64,000 nt of DNA from Hahella sp. KA22 (GTDB taxonomy: Bacteria > Pseudomonadota > Gammaproteobacteria > Pseudomonadales > Oleiphilaceae). The translations under genes were made by a program, and so were the position numbers. The notes beneath the pieces are model-generated. The model searched no databases and was not told the DNA's origin. It worked only from the letters and a program-made list of their open reading frames with translations. Below are positions 42,712 to 50,894 of this stretch, in pieces. The stretch spans positions 62,001 to 126,000 of the forward strand of contig NZ_CP035490.1 in NCBI RefSeq assembly GCF_004135205.1. The letters run 5' to 3'. The stretch's first letter is position 1. Each line of letters opens with the position of its first letter.

Positions 42712-43818
42712 ATGAGCCGTATGTCGCCCTCTGTCGAGCAGGCCGCCCCATCCCTCGGGCTTCCTGACGCCGCATCTTTCCTTCCGGCCGGTAGCCGGGT
42801 GGTTCGCATCGGCCCTGTATCCATGACCTTCAACCTGCATGATCTGGCGACCGCTCTGCTTATCCTGCTGGTGATACTGTTGGCGGTCTGCGCCTCGCTG
42901 ATGCTGGGCTCTACCCGTTTGTCCCTGGCGCAGGTATGGCAGGCCATGCTGGGAGAAGGCAGTCCCGCGCACCAGTTGTTGACCATGCAGATCCGTCTGC
43001 CCCGCATCGCCGCCGGGCTGGTGGTGGGCGGCTGTCTGGGCGCCGCGGGCTGTCTGTTGCAGGGACTCGCCCGCAACCGTCTGGCCACGCCGGATATCCT
43101 TGGCGTACACCAAGGCGCCACGTTGGCGGTGGTCATCGCCATGCTGGCCGGGGCCGGCGGCGTACTGGATTCATGGTGGGCGGCGATTATCGGCGCCTCC
43201 GCCACCTTGTTGGGCGTACTGGCGTTCAGCGGACGCTTCGGCTCCAACGGTTATCGCATTCTGGTGATCGGTCTAGGGCTGACCTATTTGCTGCGCGCCA
43301 TGACGGAAGTGTTGGTGACCTACCTGCCTTTGCATGAAGCCAGCGCCATGTACACCTGGAGCATCGGCACGCTGCTGGGCAGAGATTACGCCATCGCCGC
43401 TCCCGCGTTTTTCGGCCTCTGCCTGTTGCTGCCCGTATCCGTGGCGCTGGCGCGACAGCTGACTTTATTGCAGTTCGGTGAAGACACCGCGGCCTCCCTG
43501 GGTTTGAATCCCGAGCGTCTAAAAATCGCCGTCGTATTGACCGTGGCGGTGCTGACCGCGTTGTCGGTGACTGTATCCGGCCCTATCAACTTCATTGCGC
43601 TGATGGCGCCGGTGACCGCCAGCTTTCTGGCGCGTCCGGATCAAACACCCGTGTTGCGCTCCACCTTGCTGGGCGCCCTGTTCGTGATCGTGGCGGACAC
43701 CATTGGGCGCATTTACAGCGACGTGGAGACGCCCATGGGCGTCATCGCCACCATGATGGGCGGGCCGTTCCTGCTGGCGGTTATCCTGTTTCAACCCCAA
43801 TCCAGGCAAGGTAATTGA
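42712..43818 (+). CDS. fepG: Iron-siderophore ABC permease, FepG-like
   Basis: 368 residues, FecCD-type permease: QIRLPRIAAGLVVGGCLGAA, GLARNRLATPDILGVHQGAT, SVTVSGPINFIALMAPVTA. It has an N-terminal cytoplasmic extension of about 45 residues ahead of the first helix. GGAGG lies before the ATG at 42712, 17 bases after FepD. It partners with the FepD-like protein. The stop abuts the ATPase gene. Confidence 0.9.
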   Translation: MSRMSPSVEQAAPSLGLPDAASFLPAGSRVVRIGPVSMTFNLHDLATALLILLVILLAVCASLMLGSTRLSLAQVWQAMLGEGSPAHQLLTMQIRLPRIAAGLVVGGCLGAAGCLLQGLARNRLATPDILGVHQGATLAVVIAMLAGAGGVLDSWWAAIIGASATLLGVLAFSGRFGSNGYRILVIGLGLTYLLRAMTEVLVTYLPLHEASAMYTWSIGTLLGRDYAIAAPAFFGLCLLLPVSVALARQLTLLQFGEDTAASLGLNPERLKIAVVLTVAVLTALSVTVSGPINFIALMAPVTASFLARPDQTPVLRSTLLGALFVIVADTIGRIYSDVETPMGVIATMMGGPFLLAVILFQPQSRQGN

Positions 43819-43821
43819 TTG

Positions 43822-44676
43822 ATGTCCGAGCCAAGACTCGCTATTCAGAACGTTTCCCTCAGTTACGCGAACGGGCGCGGCGGTAAAGCCGACGCCGCGC
43901 CAACGGTGAAAGAGGTCAGCCTGCAAGCCCGGCCGGGAGAATTGATGATCATCGTCGGCCCCAACGGATGCGGCAAATCCACCTTGCTGCGCGCCGTGGC
44001 GCGTCTGCACAGACCGGATTCCGGCCGCATTTTGCTGGAAGGCGAAGACGTCTGGTCGCTCAGCAGAAAACAGGCGGCCACCCGGTTGGCCCTGTTGCCG
44101 CAAACACCCACCGCGCCTGAAGGCATCCGCGTGGCGGATCTGGTGCGGCATGGCCGCCATCCCCATCAGGGGCTGTTCCGCCAATGGACCAGCGCCGACG
44201 AAGACGCCGTGCGCCGCGCGCTTCTCGCCACCGACACCGCCGATCTGATGGATGCGCCGCTGGATCACCTCTCCGGCGGTCAACGCCAGCGTTGCTGGCT
44301 GGCTATGGCGCTGGCTCAGGAAACCAATCTTTTATTGCTGGACGAGCCCATCAGCATGCTCGATCTGGGGCATCAGGTTGAGGTGCTGAATCTGGTGCGA
44401 GACCTTTCCGCCAAAGGCATCACCATCATGATGGTGCTACATGACCTGATCGCCGCCGCGCGCTACGCCGACACCCTCACCGCCATGCGCGAAGGCCAGG
44501 TGGTGGCGAGCGGTCCGCCCCGCGAGATTCTGACCCGGGATATGGTGCGCGAACTCTATAACGTCGACGCGCACATTCTGAGCGACCCTGACGGCAATCC
44601 AGTGGTTACTCCGGCGGTGGGCGGCGCGTTTTCTTCTCTGTCCCCCTCCAACAGCAAGGAGCAATCTTATGTCTGA
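43822..44676 (+). CDS. fepC: Iron-siderophore ABC transporter ATPase, FepC-like
   Basis: 284 residues from the ATG at 43822 (a TTG at 43819 is in frame). It has Walker A IIVGPNGCGKSTLLRA, signature LSGGQRQRCWLAMALAQ, Walker B NLLLLDEPISMLDLGH and the switch His in MVLHDLIAAARYAD. It energises import through the FepD/G pair. Its last 8 bases overlap the dehydrogenase gene, tying uptake and biosynthesis into one transcript. Confidence 0.93.
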   Translation: MSEPRLAIQNVSLSYANGRGGKADAAPTVKEVSLQARPGELMIIVGPNGCGKSTLLRAVARLHRPDSGRILLEGEDVWSLSRKQAATRLALLPQTPTAPEGIRVADLVRHGRHPHQGLFRQWTSADEDAVRRALLATDTADLMDAPLDHLSGGQRQRCWLAMALAQETNLLLLDEPISMLDLGHQVEVLNLVRDLSAKGITIMMVLHDLIAAARYADTLTAMREGQVVASGPPREILTRDMVRELYNVDAHILSDPDGNPVVTPAVGGAFSSLSPSNSKEQSYV

Positions 44677-45475
44677 TTCCACTACACAGAGCGCCGGCGC
44701 GGATTTCGCCGGCAAAGTCGCCATCGTCACCGGCGCCGCGCAAGGTATTGGCGCCGCGGTTGTGGCGGCTCTGGCGGAAAGCGGCGCCAAGGTCGCCGCT
44801 CTCGACGTGCAGGAAAAGGCCCTGCGCGACACTACTTCCACTCTCACCGCGAGGGGGTTACAGGTGCGTCCTTTCGTCGTGGACATCAGCGACGCGGCGG
44901 CCATCGAAGCGGTGGTCGGCGATATCGAAGCTGGCCTGGGCGAAGTGGAAGTGTTGGTGAATGTGGCCGGTATTCTGCGTCTGGCGTCCGCCACGGAACT
45001 GACGTCCGACGACTGGCTGGACACCTTCGCCGTCAACACCCATGGCGTTTTTTTCCTGAGCCGGGCTGTCGGCCGCCTGATGAAGGAGCGTCGGCGCGGC
45101 GCCATCGTCACGGTTGGCTCCAACGCCGCCGCCATACCACGCACTAAAATGGCGGCCTATGCCGCATCCAAAGCGGCGTCGACCCATTTCACCAAGTGTC
45201 TGGGTCTGGAACTGGCGGAGTACGGCGTGCGCTGCAACATTGTCTCGCCCGGCTCCACCGACACCGCCATGCAACGTCAGTTCTGGACTGACGACCAGGC
45301 GCTGGAGGCGGTATTGAACGGTTCTCTGGACTCCTATCGCACCGGCATTCCTCTCAAGCGCATCGCCACCCCGGAAGACATTGCTGAAGCGGTGACCTTC
45401 CTCGCTTCGGACAAAGCTCGCCATATCACCATGCATAACCTCTGCATCGACGGCGGCGCAACGCTCGGCGTCTGA
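44669..45475 (+). CDS. dhbA: 2,3-dihydro-2,3-dihydroxybenzoate dehydrogenase
   Basis: 268 residues, short-chain dehydrogenase: [13 protein letters not shown] (NAD loop), VNVAGIL, and [11 protein letters not shown] with the catalytic Tyr-x-x-x-Lys. C-terminal [16 protein letters not shown] is typical of EntA/DhbA proteins. It oxidises the isochorismatase product to 2,3-dihydroxybenzoate with NAD+, the last step in making the catechol. AAGGAG precedes the start, inside the FepC gene. Equivalent to MxcC. It is unusual that this biosynthetic gene sits in the import operon instead of with the other dhb genes. Confidence 0.92.
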   Translation: MSDSTTQSAGADFAGKVAIVTGAAQGIGAAVVAALAESGAKVAALDVQEKALRDTTSTLTARGLQVRPFVVDISDAAAIEAVVGDIEAGLGEVEVLVNVAGILRLASATELTSDDWLDTFAVNTHGVFFLSRAVGRLMKERRRGAIVTVGSNAAAIPRTKMAAYAASKAASTHFTKCLGLELAEYGVRCNIVSPGSTDTAMQRQFWTDDQALEAVLNGSLDSYRTGIPLKRIATPEDIAEAVTFLASDKARHITMHNLCIDGGATLGV

Positions 45476-45492
45476 CAATAGCGATCGGTAAT

Positions 45493-45518
45493 AACAAGGC
45501 GCACAGAAGCGCCTTGTT
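45493..45518 (+). terminator. Hairpin after the importer/dehydrogenase operon
   Basis: AACAAGGCGC (45493-45502) pairs perfectly with GCGCCTTGTT (45509-45518) with a 6-base loop, 17 bases past the dhbA stop. A run of T is lacking (TGCTATTC). Confidence 0.6.
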
Positions 45519-45714
45519 GCTATTCTCCACCTGACTTCTAACTGTCTTCTAACTCTCCGCCTTATTCCACATGGCCTAACTCAATCCGCCAATCCCACTC
45601 CCGGACAGACGTGGTTACAATGAAAGCGCTTTCAAAAAATTATCGGAAGGACGCCGGATCGATCGCACATTAAGGCGCACTGGCTCCGCCGCAAAGCAAT
45701 TCAGGAGGATGGCC

Positions 45715-47469
45715 TTGAAGACACGCACACTGACTATCGGGGCGCTGGCCCTGGGCGCGAGCGCCCTGCTTGCGCCCACCACATTCGCCGCGGCCTACAA
45801 CGCCGGCGTCGCCGCCGCAGGATTCGATGCGGAACAGGCGCAAACCAGCGTGAATCTGCATCCTTACGCAGAGCTGCGCAACTTGCGCGATACTGGAATT
45901 TTCACGCTGTATGTGGACGTCATGAAACAGGGACAGGAAAGCCCCGCACACAGCTTTCAATGCCGTACGCCGGAGCTCTCCGCCCGCGCCCAGTTCCGTT
46001 GCGACGGCGATTTTCAGGCGGATGAGCCGGGCGCCTATTTCGTTCGCGCCAGAGCGGGCAGCATTCATGCCGGAGATTACTTCAACGGCAATAGCCGCTA
46101 TCCCGGTCAGCAAGATTCAGCGACGTTGACGCTGGCGGAACCTGAGGCCCCAGTGGATGACCTGATCATCGACGCCTTCGGCGACGCGTCCCGCTACGAA
46201 GGCTTACACCAGAATCTGCTCGGCGGCTGGACCGACGACGACGGCAGTCTGCAAAGCGATCAGGTCAGCAACGGCGCACTCAGGTTGATATCCGGAGGGG
46301 GCGGCTACTGGTACAGCGTGCTCGCCACAGATACCTGCTTCGACGCATCGCCCTATACACACCTGAAGCTCGCCCTGAGCGCCTCCCAGCGCGCCGATCT
46401 GTCCCTTACCCTGCACACCCGCGACGATAGCTGCTCCACCCGTCAGGGAGCCTCACAGGCTGTTAACGTGACAGTGGAGCCCGGCGCTCAAGAGGTGTTG
46501 ATTCCTCTACAGGACTTCCAGCTCGCCGATCTCAGCAAAGTCCATGCGCTGGTGGCGGATCACCTGCAAAGCGGAGTGGAATACGGTATTGCGGATATCA
46601 GTCTGGTATCCCGTGACGATAGCGATGATGGCGACGGCGACGACAATGGCGACCCCGATCCGGGCGCGCCGCAGATCAACGATGAGTTCACTACCAATCA
46701 GGGCCAATGGTATTCACGCCGGCAACCCAACGGCGCGGTGGATTTTGGCGCCGTCGACGCCGCGGCGGGGGATAACGCCGCGCTGTCATTGCTGTTCCCG
46801 GGCAATCCTGATCTGAACAGCGGCGACAATGCATCGCCGTACTACGCATCCGAAGTAGGCTATAACCAGAAAACCCATTACGGCCGCTACGAGACCCGAG
46901 TGAAATTCGCCTCCTGCAGCCCTGGCGAAGAGGCCGTCAACGGCATCTTCATCTACGACAATGACGGCACGGATAAGAACGGCAACGGACTGGCGGACAA
47001 TACGGAAATCGACATCGAGCTGTTGTGCGGCGAGCCAAACGTACTGTGGCTGACCACCTGGACCGACTACGGCGGCGATAGTGAAAACCAGTTCCGCAAG
47101 AAGAGCCGCGCCATCGACATGGCCACTGGCGCATATCGCGAAACGCCGGCTGGCATGGAAGGCACTTACGAAACCGTTCCGGCAGGCGCTCTGCCCAATA
47201 TCGGACTGCCGGACTTTCCTCGCGCCGACACCTATTACACTGTCGGTTTCGACTGGCATGCCGACCGTATCCGCTGGTACATCAAGCTGGACGGCAAAGA
47301 AGTGGCATTGTGGGATATGCGCGACGCGGCGATGGTTCCACAGCGTCCGGCCATCTTCATGCTGAATCTGTGGCATTCGCCCTGGCACTGGTTTGACTAC
47401 GGTCCAGCGGACTATCCAGCCGCCAATGCGGAGATGAAAGTGGACTACTACCGCTTCACGCCCTTCTGA
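45715..47469 (+). CDS. Secreted glycoside hydrolase family 16 enzyme
   Basis: 584 residues from TTG 45715. AGGAGG lies 6 bases before it, whereas the in-frame ATG at 45709 directly abuts the Shine-Dalgarno. Signal peptide ends near TTFAA. A beta-sandwich carbohydrate-binding-like region (about 30-300) is joined by an Asp-rich linker (DDSDDGDGDDNGD) to the GH16 catalytic domain, with the nucleophile and acid/base in NTEIDIELL (EIDIE motif). Aromatic substrate-cleft residues follow (LWLTTWTDYGG, WHSPWHWFDYG). It probably cleaves beta-1,3 or beta-1,3/1,4 glucans or marine galactans; the exact substrate is unclear. Confidence 0.85.
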   Translation: MKTRTLTIGALALGASALLAPTTFAAAYNAGVAAAGFDAEQAQTSVNLHPYAELRNLRDTGIFTLYVDVMKQGQESPAHSFQCRTPELSARAQFRCDGDFQADEPGAYFVRARAGSIHAGDYFNGNSRYPGQQDSATLTLAEPEAPVDDLIIDAFGDASRYEGLHQNLLGGWTDDDGSLQSDQVSNGALRLISGGGGYWYSVLATDTCFDASPYTHLKLALSASQRADLSLTLHTRDDSCSTRQGASQAVNVTVEPGAQEVLIPLQDFQLADLSKVHALVADHLQSGVEYGIADISLVSRDDSDDGDGDDNGDPDPGAPQINDEFTTNQGQWYSRRQPNGAVDFGAVDAAAGDNAALSLLFPGNPDLNSGDNASPYYASEVGYNQKTHYGRYETRVKFASCSPGEEAVNGIFIYDNDGTDKNGNGLADNTEIDIELLCGEPNVLWLTTWTDYGGDSENQFRKKSRAIDMATGAYRETPAGMEGTYETVPAGALPNIGLPDFPRADTYYTVGFDWHADRIRWYIKLDGKEVALWDMRDAAMVPQRPAIFMLNLWHSPWHWFDYGPADYPAANAEMKVDYYRFTPF

Positions 47470-47479
47470 ACCAAAAAGC

Positions 47480-47514
47480 GACGCCCCGGGGAGCTATCCG
47501 CTCCGCGGGGCGTC
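47480..47514 (+). terminator. Terminator after the GH16 gene
   Basis: GACGCCCC (from 47480) pairs with GGGGCGTC (to 47514), with an inner GGAG/CTCC pairing, then TTGG. It lies 10 bases past the stop. Confidence 0.7.
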
Positions 47515-47585
47515 TTGGTTGAGGTTGTAGTTATTATTTCTGTCGTACAAACACGATTAAAAGGGTTGGCGGTGAATACCCTGAC

Positions 47586-48005
47586 TTACAAGTTTTCCCA
47601 ATCAAATATATGCGGGGAGTTACTGCTCTCGGAACCGGCGTTACGACCCAGCCAGTTCAGCTCCGTCGCACAGTCCGCATCGCTGGCGCGCACGGGACCA
47701 TACCACAGACTGGAAATACAGGATTTATCGGCCAGCGCGGATAAAGCGCCGCGCCAATCGGACAACTGCTGAAAACCAACAAAATCACCGGAGCCGGCGA
47801 AAGGATCAGACTGACTCCAAGCCGTTCCCACCACACCGGCGCTGGAACTGGATACAAAAGCGGAACTACGCGCTGAATCCGAAGGCGCAATGGAATAGGC
47901 GGTGAGGGACAAGCCGGCGGCGAATACCGACGCCAAAAACGCCGGAATATGAGCGGATGTTTTCTTTACAAGCGCACGTCTTTTTAGAATTCTAGAGCAC
48001 TTCAC
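47586..48005 (-). CDS. Small exported hypothetical protein
   Basis: 139 residues from GTG 48005 (AGGGGG 8 bases upstream). After a basic start (MKCSRILKRRALVKK) comes a hydrophobic segment IPAFLASVFAAGLSLTAYS, a probable signal peptide. The mature part is Ser/Ala-rich with four cysteines. No family recognised. Its upstream region holds a long inverted repeat. Convergent with the GH16 gene. Confidence 0.55.
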   Translation of the reverse strand: MKCSRILKRRALVKKTSAHIPAFLASVFAAGLSLTAYSIAPSDSARSSAFVSSSSAGVVGTAWSQSDPFAGSGDFVGFQQLSDWRGALSALADKSCISSLWYGPVRASDADCATELNWLGRNAGSESSNSPHIFDWENL

Positions 48006-48485
48006 TGTGTTCGCCCCCTACGCGGGATGAAAAAGAGAGAGATGAAAAAACTATCTCACCCCCTTCGCCACCAGGAACGCGACTGGCTATGAGATAGTTT
48101 CTACGTGGCGTTGATCCACGGAGCTACCATAGCGATTGTCTTTAGGGAAAACACTCGGTTAAAGGGTGTAGAGCAATGCGCCTAGCGAGGGAGGGAAAAG
48201 GCTTAACACTTGGATAATCCACTCGCTGAAAATCGCGCATAAACGCCCTTCGCCACCGTAAAGACAGCGCTTGAGCGGGCGCTCTTGTGTTAGTGCATCC
48301 CGTTGATTATATTTGCTTTTCGCGACCGGCCAGGACAAGTCGGATCGTTATGGCCGTTATGCCTAGGCGTACGCTGGAGATCACCGGCGCAATCGCCCTC
48401 AACGGCCTGGATGACGCGAAGTCAGGATAGTGCGTCACGTCAAAAAAATGAAAAAAGACTACTCAATAGGATAAAGGGAACTTAG
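48006..48485. other. Intergenic region with an 11-base inverted repeat
   Basis: 480 bases without a supported gene. Besides the inverted repeat at 48048-48100 (listed separately), nothing was identified; the short open frame at 48303-48485 lacks features. Confidence 0.5.
48048..48100. repeat. Perfect 11-base inverted repeat with 31-base spacer
   Basis: AAACTATCTCA (48048-48058) and TGAGATAGTTT (48090-48100). It lies about 45 bases upstream of the start of the small exported protein gene, so it may be a regulatory site or a hairpin in that transcript. Confidence 0.7.
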
Positions 48486-49184
48486 ATGGAACGATCCTAT
48501 GACTATGCGGATATTGGTGACGTCAGCCTGCGTTATCTGGCGGAGGGTTCAGGCAACGCCACAGTCATTTTCGAGTCTGACCTGGGCGGAGGCATCGATG
48601 ATTGGGAGCGAGTTCAGCCCCTGATCAGTCTCTTTACCCGCACGCTTTCCTACGACCGCGCCGACCTGCAGAACGCCAACGCCAGCCCCTCCTCAAGAAG
48701 CGCCGAAAACATGGTCGCCGATCTGCGCAAACTGCTCCAGGTCGCCGATATCAAGCCTCCCTACATCCTGGTCGGTCATTGCGCCGGCGCCGCCCATATC
48801 CGTTACTTCGCGCATAAGTATCCCAATGAAGTCGTCGGCCAGGTGTTTGTGGACGGTTACGACGACGGGAAAGCAGCAGACGATACAGAAAACCATGACG
48901 TTCAGGGCGCAACGGAAAGGGGGCAATCCATCCCCTTTCTCAATAACGCGCCAACCAGTATCCTTGTGGGCGACAATCCGCCAGAGACTTCGGCGCAGAC
49001 GCCGGAACCGAGTCACAGCGACCGCAGGCAATGGATTGAAAGCCATCGCGAGTGGCTGCGGCATATGCCGCAGGCGCGATTCAGGGTGATCGCCAACGCC
49101 CGCCGTTATCTTCCGTTATCCCACCCGGACTTTGTGGTGGAGGAGATCAATCGGGTGCTGGCGGACGCTCGACGGGCGCTTTAA
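48486..49184 (+). CDS. Alpha/beta-hydrolase-like protein with altered catalytic residues
   Basis: 232 residues with the alpha/beta-hydrolase layout: VIFESDLGGGIDDWERV (oxyanion region), a LSYDRADLQ strand and PYILVGHCAGAAHIRYFAHK. The nucleophile elbow near residue 97 is Gly-His-Cys-Ala-Gly, so Cys replaces the usual Ser. At the C-terminus the family pattern GHxIxLxxP appears as RRYLPLSHP, so the catalytic His seems replaced by Arg, though the nearby His might serve. It may be a non-catalytic homologue or a Cys-dependent hydrolase. No signal peptide. It stands alone. Confidence 0.7.
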   Translation: MERSYDYADIGDVSLRYLAEGSGNATVIFESDLGGGIDDWERVQPLISLFTRTLSYDRADLQNANASPSSRSAENMVADLRKLLQVADIKPPYILVGHCAGAAHIRYFAHKYPNEVVGQVFVDGYDDGKAADDTENHDVQGATERGQSIPFLNNAPTSILVGDNPPETSAQTPEPSHSDRRQWIESHREWLRHMPQARFRVIANARRYLPLSHPDFVVEEINRVLADARRAL

Positions 49185-49342
49185 CGCAGTTGCGGAGATT
49201 GCAATGGTTCCCAATGGACAATTTCTCACGCTGCTGTGCAAAACTTTCACGGACGCCGGGGGCCATCTGGAGAGACAATTCGCAGAACGCGTTCTCGCGA
49301 ACGCCCCGATATCAAACAATAAACAGGAATGGAGTTTGTCAT

Positions 49343-49894
49343 ATGGAACAAGACACTATTGTACTGCTGAAAAAAGATTTACTGCGCATGCGTTGTCTGG
49401 CCGCCGCCAGATCGCTGGGTCTGAAGGACTGGTATCTTGCAGCAGGATTTCTGCGCAACGCCATCTGGGATCACCTGCACAAGCTTCCCCAGGCCACCCC
49501 GCTGAATGATGTTGACCTGGTGTATTTCGACTCCGACGACACCTCAGAAGAACGCGATAAGGAAATCGAAGCCAAACTGAGGAAAATGGTTCCCGGCGTG
49601 AAATGGGAAGTGAAAAACCAGGCCAGGATGCATGTACGCAACCAGCATGAGCCCTACCGCGACACCGCCGACGCCATCTCTCACTGGGTGGAAGTGCCGA
49701 CCTGCGTCGGCGTAAGACTGGAGCATCTGGACAAGTTCAAGTTCACCGCCAAGTTCGGCCTGTTGGAGAACTGGTCCATGCAGGTGCGGCCGAATCCCGA
49801 CGTGCGTTACGCAGAAGATATCTTCGTCTCCCGCGTGTACGGCAAACGCTGGCACCGCATCTGGCCGATGCTGCAAATTTCCGCTCTGCAATAA
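49343..49894 (+). CDS. Nucleotidyltransferase-family protein (DUF925-like)
   Basis: 183 residues from the ATG at 49343 (GGAG 8 bases upstream; the longer frame from 49052 runs through the preceding gene). Motifs: WYLAAGFLRNAIWDHLH, PLNDVDLVYFD (Asp pair for metal), and WEVKNQARMHVRNQHEPY near the middle. These match the DUF925/NTP_transf_6 family of putative nucleotidyltransferases. Substrate unknown; cytoplasmic. Alone in its orientation block. Confidence 0.8.
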   Translation: MEQDTIVLLKKDLLRMRCLAAARSLGLKDWYLAAGFLRNAIWDHLHKLPQATPLNDVDLVYFDSDDTSEERDKEIEAKLRKMVPGVKWEVKNQARMHVRNQHEPYRDTADAISHWVEVPTCVGVRLEHLDKFKFTAKFGLLENWSMQVRPNPDVRYAEDIFVSRVYGKRWHRIWPMLQISALQ

Positions 49895-49998
49895 TCCCAT
49901 CCTGCGCAGCGCCCTGGCCTAATTCCGCCAGGGCCCGCTATACTGAAGCGTCGCCCGGACACAACTCTTTTTCACGGCGCCGACCCGAGGTAAGCTCC

Positions 49999-50298
49999 AT
50001 GCGCAAAATTCTTTTGTTGATTTCCATTTTCACACTTTCTTTCAACTTCAACGCATACGCCAAGGATGACAAAAAGCACGATCTGCCGCCGGGATTACAG
50101 AAAAAAGTGGACCGGGGCGGCCAGCTGCCTCCGGGCTGGCAAAAGAAGCTGCATAAGGGCGACATTCTGGATCAGACTGTTTACGACCACGGCGTGATTT
50201 ACCCCGATGACGATGGCGTCGAAACCGTCTACGTAGAAGACAAGATCATCAAGATTATTAAGTCCACCCGGGAAATCATCGATATTCTGAATCACTGA
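49999..50298 (+). CDS. Small periplasmic protein with LPPG repeats (RcnB/CigR-like)
   Basis: 99 residues: signal peptide (MRKILLLISIFTLSFNFNAYA), then KKHDLPPGLQKKVDRGGQLP and PPGWQKKLHKG. The repeated LPPGxQKK pattern is found in RcnB/CigR-type small envelope proteins of gammaproteobacteria, whose roles range from metal homeostasis to virulence control. The rest is an acidic beta/alpha tail. Its stop abuts the end of the convergent DUF3429 gene (50298/50299). Confidence 0.65.
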   Translation: MRKILLLISIFTLSFNFNAYAKDDKKHDLPPGLQKKVDRGGQLPPGWQKKLHKGDILDQTVYDHGVIYPDDDGVETVYVEDKIIKIIKSTREIIDILNH

Positions 50299-50730
50299 TC
50301 AGGCGATCATGACCAGCGCCTGCATGACTGCGGCGCACAGGGTCAGATGACAGCGCATCTGCTGATAATCCGCGCGCCAGTAATCCTCCAGAACGAATCG
50401 ATCCAATCCGTAAAAGAACAGGAACGCCGCGGCGAGCGTCAATGAGCGCAGGCCGGGCGGCAGCCCTGGCGCCGTCCAGGCCAAAATCAGACAAACGATA
50501 CTGGCCCACAACAATCGCGATGGCGTAGCCGGCCCTTCTCCCCGCAATCCGATCAACCAGACGCCGCCAGCCATGAACGCCAGCAACGCCATACTGTAGT
50601 AGTCGAACATAGACCGCAGTAGCGGGCCCTCCTCGCCGCCGAGAATGCAGGCCACGCCCAGAACCAGCAGCGGCGCAGCGCCCAGAATGGCGCTTATGCG
50701 CAAGTATTTTTCACTTTCCCCGGCGATCAT
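50299..50730 (-). CDS. DUF3429 inner-membrane protein
   Basis: 143 residues with four to five hydrophobic helices: ISAILGAAPLLVLGVACIL, SMALLAFMAGGVWLIGL, LWASIVCLILAWTAPG and SLTLAAAFLFFYGLD. The YYSMALLAFMAGGVWLIG segment is typical of DUF3429 proteins of proteobacteria. Function unknown. Confidence 0.75.
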   Translation of the reverse strand: MIAGESEKYLRISAILGAAPLLVLGVACILGGEEGPLLRSMFDYYSMALLAFMAGGVWLIGLRGEGPATPSRLLWASIVCLILAWTAPGLPPGLRSLTLAAAFLFFYGLDRFVLEDYWRADYQQMRCHLTLCAAVMQALVMIA

Positions 50731-50894
50731 GCCTCCCCCCGTAGCCTCCAGACAGGCGAAACGTCGCCCTCCGCACCAGCTTTTACGCTCAAAAATCGGG
50801 GAAAGATCAGGGATTATTTTGCATGAAACGGAAGATATGCATTATGTTCAGTAGTGCAGGGCCGTAAGCACTCATCGCCACAAAGGAAAGACCT

